In this document: in pieces, positions 56,639 to 64,000 of the stretch | Layout: every line of letters begins with the position of its first letter | Position numbering within the stretch: the first letter of the stretch is position 1 | Assembly (NCBI GenBank): GCA_964414585.1 | Contig: CAYPXR010000055.1 | Coordinates: 19,700 to 83,699 of the forward strand | Reading direction: 5' to 3' | Source: DATEMU01 sp964414585 | GTDB taxonomy: Bacteria; Planctomycetota; Phycisphaerae; UBA1845; UTPLA1 | DNA length: 64,000 nt | Program-made: the position numbers and the translations under genes | The notes under the pieces: model-generated | What the model saw: the letters and a program-made list of their open reading frames with translations, nothing else | Told to the model about the DNA's origin: nothing | Databases searched by the model: none

Positions 56639-57838
56639 ATGAATCGTTCAAGATGCGGTCCGCGATATCGATTGTTCCTGGTGATGGCGGTGGTCGGCCT
56701 GACGGGGGTATCCGCGGCGGCCAAGGAGAAACAGGTCGTGACGGTTTCGTATCTGCTCGCGCCGAGCCGGTCTTTGCCGCCGAATATCCATGCGGTGGCG
56801 GTGATCGATTCGGGGGTGGAGAGCATCGACGGGATCAAGGGCAACGCGCGGGAGAAGAAGTGGTCGACGATCGCCGCGGACATGATCGAGGCGATGCTGC
56901 AGGGAGATTCCGAGGGCGGTTCATCGGGCCTGACGTTGGTGCAACGGCGGGCGACGAAGCAGATTCTGGCGGAGCAGGATTTGCAGTTGGCGGGGATCGT
57001 CGAGGGCGATGCGGCGATGCAGGCGGGCAAGCTGCTGGCCGTGCAGGGGCTCATCGAGAGCAAGATCAGCATTCATATTGATACCAAGCGGACGGTGAAG
57101 TCTTCGATCGATTGGACGGGCGTTCTCGGCGGGTCGATGCAGGCGTTGGCGCAACCGAGACGGCGCGAGGTTCAATACCGCCCGCCGCGCGGCGGACCGC
57201 CGGGGTCTTACGATAACCCGTATCGACGGCGCGAGCGGACGAACGTCGACGGCGGATTCGCGATGCCGACTCGTGAGGTCGAGGAGATCAGCCGGAATTT
57301 GACCGTGCAGTGTTCGTTCAGCCTGATCGATGCGACGAGCGGGGCGGGGGTGGTGCAGTTCTCGCCGCCGGTGTTTCAGAAGACGGACAAAAAGAGCCCG
57401 GACTTCTTGTTTGGGCGTTGCGTGGATGCGTCGGACCTGGACCCGGTGGATCATTTCATCGGAGAATTGGTGGAGCGCGCATGCCGGGAGTTCGTGGGGA
57501 TGATGGCGCCGGTGCAGGTTTCGTACACGTATGAGATCGTCGGTCGCGGCGACGAGGGCGAGGCGGCGGTGCGGGCGATTCGGGCGGACGATTATGCATC
57601 GGCGGTTCGTCTCTTCGAGGAGGCGCGGGCGAAGAAGCCGAAGGAAGATGAGACGGTCTTTGCATTGGGGGTGACATGCGAACTGGCGGGGGATTACAAG
57701 CGGGCGCTGGAATACTACCGTCAGGCGTCGTCGATGCCGAAGGTGGACAAGGACGATTTGCAGGTTTACATGGCGGCGAAGAACCGGCTGACGGAGCAGA
57801 TGGATCGGATCATGCGGCCGGTTGGTCGGCCGAAATGA
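56639..57838 (+). CDS. Secreted CsgG/LpoB-like protein with C-terminal TPR
   Basis: A 399-residue protein from ATG 56639, preceded by AAGGA. A signal peptide covers about 10-30 (FLVMAVVGLTGVSAAA). The region 45-200 follows the CsgG/LpoB pattern: HAVAVIDSG, a helix KKWSTIAADMIEAML, LTLVQRRATKQILAEQDLQLAGI, AMQAGKLLAVQGLIESKI. An Arg/Pro-rich linker lies near 180-215. A beta segment (SFSLIDATSGAGVVQFSP) follows, and the last 90 residues form TPR helices (ASAVRLFEEARAKKPKEDETVFALGVTCELAGDYKRALEYYRQA). It is likely periplasmic or outer-membrane associated. The 3' end overlaps rnc by 29 bp antisense. Confidence 0.75.
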   Translation: MNRSRCGPRYRLFLVMAVVGLTGVSAAAKEKQVVTVSYLLAPSRSLPPNIHAVAVIDSGVESIDGIKGNAREKKWSTIAADMIEAMLQGDSEGGSSGLTLVQRRATKQILAEQDLQLAGIVEGDAAMQAGKLLAVQGLIESKISIHIDTKRTVKSSIDWTGVLGGSMQALAQPRRREVQYRPPRGGPPGSYDNPYRRRERTNVDGGFAMPTREVEEISRNLTVQCSFSLIDATSGAGVVQFSPPVFQKTDKKSPDFLFGRCVDASDLDPVDHFIGELVERACREFVGMMAPVQVSYTYEIVGRGDEGEAAVRAIRADDYASAVRLFEEARAKKPKEDETVFALGVTCELAGDYKRALEYYRQASSMPKVDKDDLQVYMAAKNRLTEQMDRIMRPVGRPK

Positions 57839-58514
57839 GTTTCAAATCGACGAGGGCGTTGTAGGCGGCGCGTTGTTCGGCGTCTTTTTTGCTGGGGCCC
57901 CAGGCGCTGGTGTAGCGGCGGCCGGCGATGTTGACGGCGACTTCGAAGCATTTGCTGTGGTCGGGGCCTTTCTCGTCCAACAATTCATAGGAAGGCGTCG
58001 CGCCGCTGGCGCGCTGGGCGTGCTGCTGCAACTGCGATTTGTAATTGTTCTGGTGTTCGCTGGCGACGGCAGCGTCGATCTCGGCGACCATGTGCTTGAG
58101 GATGAACTGAGTGACGGGCTCGATGCCGCCGTCGAGGGCGATGGCGGCGATGAGCGATTCGAGCACGGCCGCCGAGAGGGAAAGCGGCAGCTTGTTTCGA
58201 GCGGCGATGCCGTTGCCGAGGAACATGAATTGCGGCAGACCGAGCTTTTCGGAGATGTCGGCGCAGGTCTTTCGGGAGACGACGGCGGACTTGATCTTGG
58301 TCAACTCGCCTTCGAGGTATTCCTGATAATGATCGAAGAGATAGCGGCAGACGACCATGCCGAGGATGGCGTCGCCGAGGAACTCGAGGCGTTCGTTGCT
58401 TTGCAGGCGAGTCGGGGCAATGGAGGCGTGTGTGAGCGCGCAGGCAAGGAGCGAGGGGTCTTTGAAACGATAGTCGATCGCCGCCTGGCAGCGATCCAGC
58501 ACTTCGGGATTCAT
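57810..58514 (-). CDS. rnc: Ribonuclease III
   Basis: RNase III cleaves double-stranded RNA in rRNA and mRNA processing. The 234-residue protein has the signature NERLEFLGDAIL near residue 40, containing the catalytic Glu and Asp, and the second acidic site in AAVLESLIAAIALDGGI. A C-terminal dsRNA-binding domain (YKSQLQQHAQRASGATPSYELL..., about 155-225) follows. The ATG at 58514 fits family length. It stands alone, convergent with the CsgG-like gene with a 29-bp 3' overlap, and divergent from truD. Confidence 0.97.
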   Translation of the reverse strand: MNPEVLDRCQAAIDYRFKDPSLLACALTHASIAPTRLQSNERLEFLGDAILGMVVCRYLFDHYQEYLEGELTKIKSAVVSRKTCADISEKLGLPQFMFLGNGIAARNKLPLSLSAAVLESLIAAIALDGGIEPVTQFILKHMVAEIDAAVASEHQNNYKSQLQQHAQRASGATPSYELLDEKGPDHSKCFEVAVNIAGRRYTSAWGPSKKDAEQRAAYNALVDLKLISADQPAA

Positions 58515-58713
58515 GATTCGACCTGTCGCACGATTTGCTCCAGGCCGATGGCGAAAGCCGCGCGACGGATGCGACCGTGGGCGACTTTCGTCATGAGCCT
58601 AGCATGACGGGCAGCGATCGTGGCGAGCGCCGCGATGCGGCCCAAACCAACTCCACCTTCTTTCAGTATATCTATCGGTAGCCTTCGGCGTCAACTCCAT
58701 TTACACTCATTTC

Positions 58714-59997
58714 ATGACTACGGCACCCCTTCGATTGACGGATTCGCTTCCTTACCTGACGCAGGACATTCCGGCGGTGCCGGGCGCGATCAAGCGGCAG
58801 TATGAGGATTTTTGCGTTGAGGAAATCCCGGCCTACGAGCCGTGCGGGAGCGGGGATCACTGCTATTTCGTCATTGAAAAACAGGGATTGGCGACGATGC
58901 GGGCGGTGAATGACATCGCCCGGGCGCTGGGGGTTTTGTCGCGCGATATCGGCCTGGCGGGGTTGAAGGACGCGCGGGCGGTGACGCGGCAGATGCTCAG
59001 CCTGGAGCACATCGACCCGGCGAAGATACAGGAGCTGGATATCCCCCGTATCAAGGTGCTGTCGGTCTCGCGACATCGCAACAAGCTGAAGATCGGGCAT
59101 CTGCGGGGCAATCGCTTTCGGATCAAGCTTCGGGAGTGCGAGCCCAGGCGGGTGGGGGACGTGCGCGCGGTGCTGGAGATATTGCAGAAGCGCGGCGTGC
59201 CGAATTATTTCGGGCAACAGCGATTCGGTTCTCGCGGGGATACGTGGGAACTCGGGCGCGGGATTCTGCGAAAAGACCCCAAGACGGTGATCGATCTGAT
59301 GCTCGGTCGGCCGACGGCGCATGATACCGGGGAGGTGCTCAAGGCGCGGCAGCTTTACGAGGCGGGCCAGTTCGGGGCGTCGGCGAAGGCGTGGCCGTAT
59401 GGCTTTCGAGATAATGCGCGGGCCTGCCGGGTGATGGAAAAGACGCACGGCAACCACCGACGGTCGATGTTCGCGGTGGACCTGCGGTTGAAGAAGTTTT
59501 TTGTCAGTGCGTATCAGTCGCACTTGTTCAATCAGCTTCTTGCCGAGCGGATCGGGGAGATCGACAAGCTGATGGAGGGGGACCTCGCGTACAAGCATGA
59601 AAATGGCGCGGTGTTTCGCGTGGAGGATGTCGCGGCGGAGTCGGCACGGGCGGCGGCGTTTGAGATTTCGGCGACGGGTCCGATCTTCGGCTATCGGATG
59701 ACGGAGGCGGGCGGCGAGCCGGGGCGATTGGAGCAGTCCATTCTAGAGGCCGAAGGCGTATCGCTGGACGAGTTTCGGTTCATCAAGGGGATGAAGGTCC
59801 ACGGGGCGCGGCGGCCGCTGCGGTTTGCGCTGGCGGATCTGGCGGTCGAGGACGGTGCGGACGACCACGGGGCGTATGTCGAGCTGGCGTTCACGCTCTC
59901 GGCGGGATGCTACGCGACGATGATCTTGCGGGAGATTTGCAAGGAGGCGCTGGCGGAGGGGCTGGCGGATTCTGACGATGCCGCCGACGATTCCTGA
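58714..59997 (+). CDS. truD: tRNA pseudouridine(13) synthase TruD
   Basis: TruD converts U13 of tRNA-Glu to pseudouridine. The 427-residue protein shows IKRQYEDFCVEEIPAYEP at the N-terminus, the catalytic Asp in IGLAGLKDARAVTRQMLSLEH near residue 90, and GNRFRIKLRE. VPNYFGQQRFGSRGDTWELGRGIL near 165 and FFVSAYQSHLFNQLLAERI near 265 follow, with the TRUD insertion domain between them. The ATG at 58714 is close to the family start. Its stop is one base away from that of the convergent HAF-repeat gene. Confidence 0.96.
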   Translation: MTTAPLRLTDSLPYLTQDIPAVPGAIKRQYEDFCVEEIPAYEPCGSGDHCYFVIEKQGLATMRAVNDIARALGVLSRDIGLAGLKDARAVTRQMLSLEHIDPAKIQELDIPRIKVLSVSRHRNKLKIGHLRGNRFRIKLRECEPRRVGDVRAVLEILQKRGVPNYFGQQRFGSRGDTWELGRGILRKDPKTVIDLMLGRPTAHDTGEVLKARQLYEAGQFGASAKAWPYGFRDNARACRVMEKTHGNHRRSMFAVDLRLKKFFVSAYQSHLFNQLLAERIGEIDKLMEGDLAYKHENGAVFRVEDVAAESARAAAFEISATGPIFGYRMTEAGGEPGRLEQSILEAEGVSLDEFRFIKGMKVHGARRPLRFALADLAVEDGADDHGAYVELAFTLSAGCYATMILREICKEALAEGLADSDDAADDS

Positions 59998-59998
59998 A

Positions 59999-61213
59999 TC
60001 AGCCGCAGCCGCCGTTGAGGAGGCACTGCACAAACGGAATGAGGTCGGTCACGTCCGCCACGCCGTCAACTGGGCTGGCGACGTCGGCCGCACAGGTTTG
60101 CTGAGCGGTGCCCCCCGCAATCAAAACGTCGGTGAAGAGGGCGATGTCCGTTCCGTCCACTTTTCCATCGTTGTTGAGATCGGCCTTCAAGCAACTGGCC
60201 GGCGTGAGCTTGATGGCGCGGCCGAAGCCGTAGCGAATTCCCTCGCCGACGATCACGCCGCTGTCGTTGATCGCGGCGGCATTGCTGATCATCCAGCCGG
60301 ACGTCGATGCAATTGCCACATTGAGATCGGTCATCGTTCCGGATTGCCAGATGAACGCGCGGGCGTCGGACGTCCCGACGACCATTCCGGCGTTGTTGAC
60401 GCCGTGTGCGTAGCTGCTCGAACCGGCAAGAACGCCGAGGTCGGTGCGTGAAATCACGGCGCCGCCCGCATCAATGAGAAACAGGGTGGCATGGGGAAGG
60501 CCAGTGGCGGTGCCGGACCATCCGACGACCTGGCTGTTGTCGTTGAGGTCTTCTGCGCCGCTGGCGGCGGCGGCGGTTCCGGCGAGCGTGCCGAGGTCGT
60601 GCGGAGTCCCGCCGATCCAGACGCACGCGCGCACGGTCTTGTTGTCGGCGAGGAACGACTGGCCGGCGAGATGGCCGACGGCATTGATGGCCATGGCCTG
60701 ACCGTTGTAGCCGCCGAGCGTCACCAATTCGGTGAGGCCTCCCGACGACCACACACAGGGATGATGCACCCAAAGACTGGCCGCGTTGTAAACATTCGCG
60801 TGGCCGGTCACGATGCCCGCGTTGTTGATGTCGTGGGGTGAGAACGAGCCGATCGGAGTCAGAATACCGGCATCCCACAAGAATGCGTGGGGGTTCAAGT
60901 CGCCGTAGTTGTAGGAGATGCCGACGACCTGGCCGGCGTCGTTGACCGCAAAACCGTGGCTCTGCGTGTCAACGCCGAGGGTGCCAAGGTCGATCGGCGC
61001 GCCATCCCAGAGAACGGCGTGGTAGTTGCCGGATGAAAGCGTTGACAGTCCGGCGATTCGGCCATTTCCGCTGATGTTCGTGGCCGCGCAGATCGGGCCG
61101 GCGAGGTCGCCCAGATCGGTTACGGTATAGTAAGTGGCCGCTTCAGCGAATGATGCGCCCATCAGCAAGCCGGCGACGGTCAGCGTCGTTTGAAGGCCAA
61201 ATCGTTTTGCCAT
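59999..61213 (-). CDS. Secreted HAF-repeat protein with dockerin-like tail
   Basis: A 404-residue exported protein with a clean signal peptide (about 1-25, ending FAEAA). The body (about 28-335) consists of roughly six to seven HAF-type units such as TDLGDLAGPICAATNISGNGRIAG, HAVLWDGAPIDLGTLG and HAFLWDAG. The pattern is N-x-x-G-x-V-V-G then H-A-F-L-W. The C-terminal 65 residues hold two dockerin-like loops (ADLNNDGKVDGTD and ADVASPVDGVADVTD) and finish LNGGCG. It shares the dockerin-type tail with the protein at 41795-44185, suggesting a common export or attachment route. The exact role is unknown. Confidence 0.9.
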   Translation of the reverse strand: MAKRFGLQTTLTVAGLLMGASFAEAATYYTVTDLGDLAGPICAATNISGNGRIAGLSTLSSGNYHAVLWDGAPIDLGTLGVDTQSHGFAVNDAGQVVGISYNYGDLNPHAFLWDAGILTPIGSFSPHDINNAGIVTGHANVYNAASLWVHHPCVWSSGGLTELVTLGGYNGQAMAINAVGHLAGQSFLADNKTVRACVWIGGTPHDLGTLAGTAAAASGAEDLNDNSQVVGWSGTATGLPHATLFLIDAGGAVISRTDLGVLAGSSSYAHGVNNAGMVVGTSDARAFIWQSGTMTDLNVAIASTSGWMISNAAAINDSGVIVGEGIRYGFGRAIKLTPASCLKADLNNDGKVDGTDIALFTDVLIAGGTAQQTCAADVASPVDGVADVTDLIPFVQCLLNGGCG

Positions 61214-61281
61214 GATTCATCTCCGTTTACGTCGAACTTCGTAACAATCGCTTTCCTCTTTGTCCCTGGTCACGCGCCGTT

Positions 61282-62478
61282 TCAGTCGTCGGACCGCCGA
61301 TGCGGGAATGGGTCGTCCGGCGTCTGCGAATGGCAAACGATGCAGGTGTCGATTTTCCCCGCGTGGCCCTGGGCCGTGATCGCCTGCACGTTGTCGGCCG
61401 CGGTCGTCGCCGGCGTGATGGCGTGCGGGCTGCCATGGCAGGAGGCGCAGAGCACGTTGCGATGGCCCCGCGAATCCTGATAAAGCTTGCCCGGCTCTTC
61501 GAATTCCCATGTGGGGTGTCCGGCCTGATGGCAACTGGCGCAGCTTGGCTCATCGACCCAGGGGTTTCGCGCGGGGTCGCCGACCGCGGTCATGGAGACG
61601 TGGCAACTGTGACAATTCATGCCGAGCGAGAAGTGCACGTCGCGCTGGCAATTTGTCCGGACACCGGGGTGGCAGGCGTAGCATTCATTGGCCAGTCCGG
61701 CCTGGGCCATGCGCGGGGCGTGGGCCGAGTGCATGGCGGAGGAGAAGTTGGAGATGCCCGGCTGCCCGGGCGCGCCGAGGGCGTTGTCCGCATGACAGCC
61801 CGCACAAAGGACGGGTTTGCTGTTTTCGAGATTGGTGCCGTGCAGGCGGTCGTGGGCTCGAAGGATGTCGGTCGCTGTCGAGATACCCTGCCCGTTGTGG
61901 CAAAGATTGCAACTGATTTCCCAGGAGACGGGCACGACGATCTGTGTCGTACCCATGACGGCGCCGTTTCGCTTGGCGGTGATCGTGGCCAGCGGGTATG
62001 GGTTTTCGCGGCCGGTGTCCTCAATCGGCGTTACGGGGATGCCGGTGGCGGTGTAGTAATTGAGACCCGCTGCGCGAGGCATTGTGCCGGAGAGGCCGTT
62101 ACCGGTGAGGCCGATGTTGGGAGGAAGCGAGACTCCGAGCAGGGCGGGGGCGTACTTCCAGAAGCTGGTCTTGTCCGCGGAGTGCGTGTTGGACGGCAGC
62201 GAGTATTCGACGGTAATCCCGCTGGTGACGATTTCCGGCGAGCCGTGGGTGCGATCGATGACCTGCGCGCGGATGGTGTTGTAGGGCGGGAGGATCAGCA
62301 ATTCGGAGAAATCCTGGTTCATGCAGTGCATGCCGAGATTGTTGTAGCCCAGGACGGTGTAGGGCGTGGACACCGTTCGCTGCGCGGGAGGGTCGGCCCG
62401 CGCCGGTTGGCCCGGCACGACGGCGAGCGCGAGGGCCATGGCGACGATGAAGCAATCCCGGAATCTTGTGTGAGTCAT
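61282..62478 (-). CDS. Seven-heme c-type cytochrome, periplasmic
   Basis: A 398-residue exported protein with signal peptide about 1-28. A heme-free N-terminal domain (about 38-175) contains YTVLGYNNLGMHCMNQDFSELLILPPYNTIRAQVI and GLTGNGLSGTM, a block I recall from other multiheme cytochromes. Seven CxxCH heme sites follow in the C-terminal half: CNLCH, CAGCH, CYACH, CHSCH, CASCH, CASCH and CIVCH. Extra histidines (for example MHSAHAPRM) could serve as distal ligands. It probably relays electrons in the periplasm; donor and acceptor are unknown. It is divergent from an ArsR-type regulator, with overlapping promoters and a shared palindrome, and has a leader of about 200 nt. Confidence 0.92.
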   Translation of the reverse strand: MTHTRFRDCFIVAMALALAVVPGQPARADPPAQRTVSTPYTVLGYNNLGMHCMNQDFSELLILPPYNTIRAQVIDRTHGSPEIVTSGITVEYSLPSNTHSADKTSFWKYAPALLGVSLPPNIGLTGNGLSGTMPRAAGLNYYTATGIPVTPIEDTGRENPYPLATITAKRNGAVMGTTQIVVPVSWEISCNLCHNGQGISTATDILRAHDRLHGTNLENSKPVLCAGCHADNALGAPGQPGISNFSSAMHSAHAPRMAQAGLANECYACHPGVRTNCQRDVHFSLGMNCHSCHVSMTAVGDPARNPWVDEPSCASCHQAGHPTWEFEEPGKLYQDSRGHRNVLCASCHGSPHAITPATTAADNVQAITAQGHAGKIDTCIVCHSQTPDDPFPHRRSDD

Positions 62479-62663
62479 TTTTTTGCTCCCGTGGCGAGCG
62501 CGCGGCGGAACGTGGCCGATGCGCCACACCGATCACAGGTGTACGGAGATACGGAGAAAATCGAGTCGTGAAGCGGCTTGATCGATCGAACGCCGGCGGC
62601 GATGATCCGCCGGCAGTCATTGCGTTTGAATCGCGAGCTGCCGCCAACCATCGACCTCTCCAT
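62475..62663 (-). CDS. Possible 62-residue leader protein upstream of the cytochrome
   Basis: This frame lies in the transcribed leader of the cytochrome gene. The ATG is at 62663 and the TGA overlaps the cytochrome ATG (62475-62478, ATGA), the arrangement used for translational coupling. The protein is basic (MERSMVGGSSRFKRNDCRRIIAAG...) with a C-x2-C pair near residues 43-46 (YTCDRCGASATF). No ribosome site precedes it and its composition is not strongly protein-like, so it may be chance. If real, it could be a coupling or sensor peptide. Confidence 0.3.
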   Translation of the reverse strand: MERSMVGGSSRFKRNDCRRIIAAGVRSIKPLHDSIFSVSPYTCDRCGASATFRRALATGAKK

Positions 62664-62693
62664 GGAATGGTCTAGCTTGGCGAGCCGGACTAC

Positions 62694-62722
62694 ACTGTAT
62701 AACCATATAGTTATAATGTCAA
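62694..62722. promoter_or_regulatory. Overlapping divergent promoters with palindromic operator
   Basis: For the cytochrome, the minus strand has TTGACA (62717-62722) and TACAGT (62694-62699) with 17-bp spacing. For the ArsR gene, the plus strand has a consensus TATAAT (62712-62717) with a weak -35. The palindrome TATAAC-N6-GTTATA (62698-62715) lies between both elements, ideally placed for one repressor to silence both genes. An ArsR-type dimer is the obvious candidate. Confidence 0.65.
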
Positions 62723-62732
62723 GGGCCTGAAC

Positions 62733-63083
62733 ATGGCGAACCCAACCCCCTTATCCCGTGAGTTTCTCGAACACGTGGCCGAGATTTTTCGCGTCCTCGG
62801 CGATCCGTCCCGACTGGAAATCCTGCAGACGCTGATGTCCGGGCCGAAGAATGTGACGAAGGTGGCGAAACAGACCGGAAAGGGGCAGGCCAACGTGTCC
62901 AAGCACCTGGCCCTTCTGGCGGACGCGAAACTGATCCGGCGAACCCGCCTGGGCACGCAGGTCATCTACGAGGTTTCTGAACCGCTGGTGAATAAGCTGT
63001 GCGATCTGGTCTGCGGGGCGATCCAAAAGAAGCTGACGCGGCAGGTCAAGAGCCACGTGAAACTGTTGAAGGCGTCGCGATAA
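62733..63083 (+). CDS. ArsR/SmtB-type winged-helix regulator
   Basis: A 116-residue dimeric repressor. The core EIFRVLGDPSRLEILQTLMSGPKNVTKVAKQTGKGQANVSKHLALLADAKLIRRTRLGTQVIYEV is typical, with recognition helix QANVSKHLALL. The metal-binding ELCVCDL motif of arsenic or zinc sensors is missing. Two cysteines (C90 and C94, in NKLCDLVCG) occupy the C-terminal dimerization helix and could sense thiol oxidation, sulfur species or metal. The start is ATG at 62733 with AGGG upstream. It probably represses itself and the divergent cytochrome gene through the 62698-62715 palindrome. Confidence 0.9.
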   Translation: MANPTPLSREFLEHVAEIFRVLGDPSRLEILQTLMSGPKNVTKVAKQTGKGQANVSKHLALLADAKLIRRTRLGTQVIYEVSEPLVNKLCDLVCGAIQKKLTRQVKSHVKLLKASR

Positions 63084-63180
63084 TCGCATTGCCTGCAGCG
63101 GCTAATCTATTGGCAGAGACAAGTCCTTAACGTGATCTTAAGAATGAGCGATCAGTCCAATTTGAAGATTTCTGGAGCGG

Positions 63181-64000
63181 TCACAGCGCGTGGGCGGGCG
63201 AAGGCATGTCGCTGTGGATCTTTTGCTGCTGCGACTGCTCGCCGTCGTAGGAGAAGAGGACCATCTCGTCGTTGATGAGGGCCTGGAGGTGAACGGGGCG
63301 GCGCCAGATGCGTTGGACGTTTTTTAGCGTCTCGACGGCGTATTTGATGTCGAGGTCGACGCCGTTGTGCTTGTGGCCCATGTACAGCTCGCCGCGATTG
63401 GCGTAGTTGCCGTCGAGGACGTAGATGTAGGGCTGGGCGTGGTTGGTGAGCATGAAGAGGAGCTGGGCCTTGATCTTGTCGAAGTCGCGGTTGACGACGA
63501 CCATCCGGCGGGTCGAGGGGTCGTAGCGGTAGTGGTACATCCGGTAGCGGTCGACGAACTCGGGGGTGAGGAATTCGTCGATGAAGGTCACGTCGTTGTG
63601 GATGCGGCGGACCTCGAAGACTTTTTCAAGCCCCTTGCCGAGTTTCTTGTCCCACTTTCTCTGCTCTTCCATGGAGCGGCACTCGTCGTACTCCTTGCCG
63701 AACCGGCCCTTGTTCCAGCGTTCTTCGATGTCGCGGAAGAGTTCGACGCCGACTTTGTAGGGGTTCATCTGACCGGGGGACATGGCGACGGTGCCGCTGT
63801 GGTGGTCGGCGTAGGTGATGATCTCGTCGTCAGCGAGGATCTTGGTGGTCATGAGGCGGCTGTGCCAGAAGGTGGCCCAGCCCTCGTTCATGATCTTGGT
63901 CTGGCCCTGCGGTGCGAAGTAGAAGGCCTCCTCGCGGATCATGGAGAGGATGTCGGCCTCCCAATCTTCAAGCGGGGCGTGATCGACGAGGAACTGGAGC
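63181..64000 (-). CDS. SpoVR family protein, partial (runs off the window)
   Basis: The visible C-terminal 273 residues match SpoVR. They include LEDWEADILSMIREEAFYFAPQGQTKIMNEGWATFWHSRLM, SGTVAMSPGQMNPYKVGVELFRDIEERW, EFVDRYRMYHYRYD, and GELYMGHKHNGVDLD. The frame is open through position 64000, so the N-terminal part lies outside. SpoVR proteins act in spore cortex formation in Bacillus but are widespread in non-sporulating bacteria, often beside a PrkA kinase and YeaH (DUF444); those neighbours would be upstream, beyond the edge. It is convergent with the ArsR gene, separated by 97 bp in which I see no terminator. Confidence 0.95.
   Translation of the reverse strand, partial: LQFLVDHAPLEDWEADILSMIREEAFYFAPQGQTKIMNEGWATFWHSRLMTTKILADDEIITYADHHSGTVAMSPGQMNPYKVGVELFRDIEERWNKGRFGKEYDECRSMEEQRKWDKKLGKGLEKVFEVRRIHNDVTFIDEFLTPEFVDRYRMYHYRYDPSTRRMVVVNRDFDKIKAQLLFMLTNHAQPYIYVLDGNYANRGELYMGHKHNGVDLDIKYAVETLKNVQRIWRRPVHLQALINDEMVLFSYDGEQSQQQKIHSDMPSPAHAL

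Overview
The window is a GC-rich, gene-dense bacterial chromosome segment that most resembles a member of the Planctomycetota, probably near the Phycisphaerae. This placement is inferred, not proven. It rests on a giant SecA with cysteine-rich and repeat insertions, secreted proteins ending in dockerin-like EF-hand tails, an FG-GAP giant protein, a HAF-repeat protein, several membrane proteins with a C-x2-C...C-P-E-C-G zinc ribbon, and lpxB (a Gram-negative envelope). No rRNA is present to settle it.

Layout: 0-0.5 kb holds a candidate structured small RNA on the minus strand and the promoter and leader of ffh. 0.5-8.3 kb carries protein-export genes (ffh, secA) with a zinc-ribbon membrane protein and a short-chain dehydrogenase between them. 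8.5-15.8 kb, minus strand, holds an ABC exporter pair, recQ, and feoB-feoA behind a promoter with a Fur-like box. 15.9-18.3 kb holds an HU/IHF protein and lpxB coupled to a JAMM peptidase. 18.7-30.8 kb, plus strand, runs rpsB-tsf-pyrH, rlmN-tilS, a polytopic glycosyltransferase-like protein, a six-module AsmA-like protein and a glycogen debranching enzyme.

30.8-35.6 kb is one secreted seven-blade FG-GAP protein. 36.1-41.7 kb begins with a TIGR03960-type radical SAM gene and continues into an accessory patch. That patch holds a duplication of the radical SAM 3' end plus its neighbouring zinc-ribbon gene, a UPF0175/DUF3368 toxin-antitoxin pair with a nonsense-interrupted toxin, an orphan gene, dispersed repeats and tRNA-Thr.

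41.8-50.6 kb holds a cysteine-rich dockerin protein, mfd, trpA, trpB, an ACT protein and tRNA-Val. 50.6-58.5 kb holds an FAD oxidoreductase, small unknowns, an MlaE permease downstream of a STAS / anti-sigma-kinase pair, a HEAT lipoprotein, a CsgG-like protein with TPRs, and rnc. 58.7-64 kb holds truD, a HAF-repeat dockerin protein, and a seven-heme cytochrome divergent from an ArsR-type regulator with a shared palindromic operator. A SpoVR gene runs off the right edge.

No CRISPR array, IS element, prophage or origin is visible. The most promising unexplained items are the sRNA/leader at 31-147, the five-fold repeat inserted in SecA, the AsmA-like repeat protein, the radical SAM/zinc-ribbon duplication with its toxin relic, the STAS-kinase-MlaE cluster, and the ArsR-cytochrome switch with a possible 62-residue leader protein.
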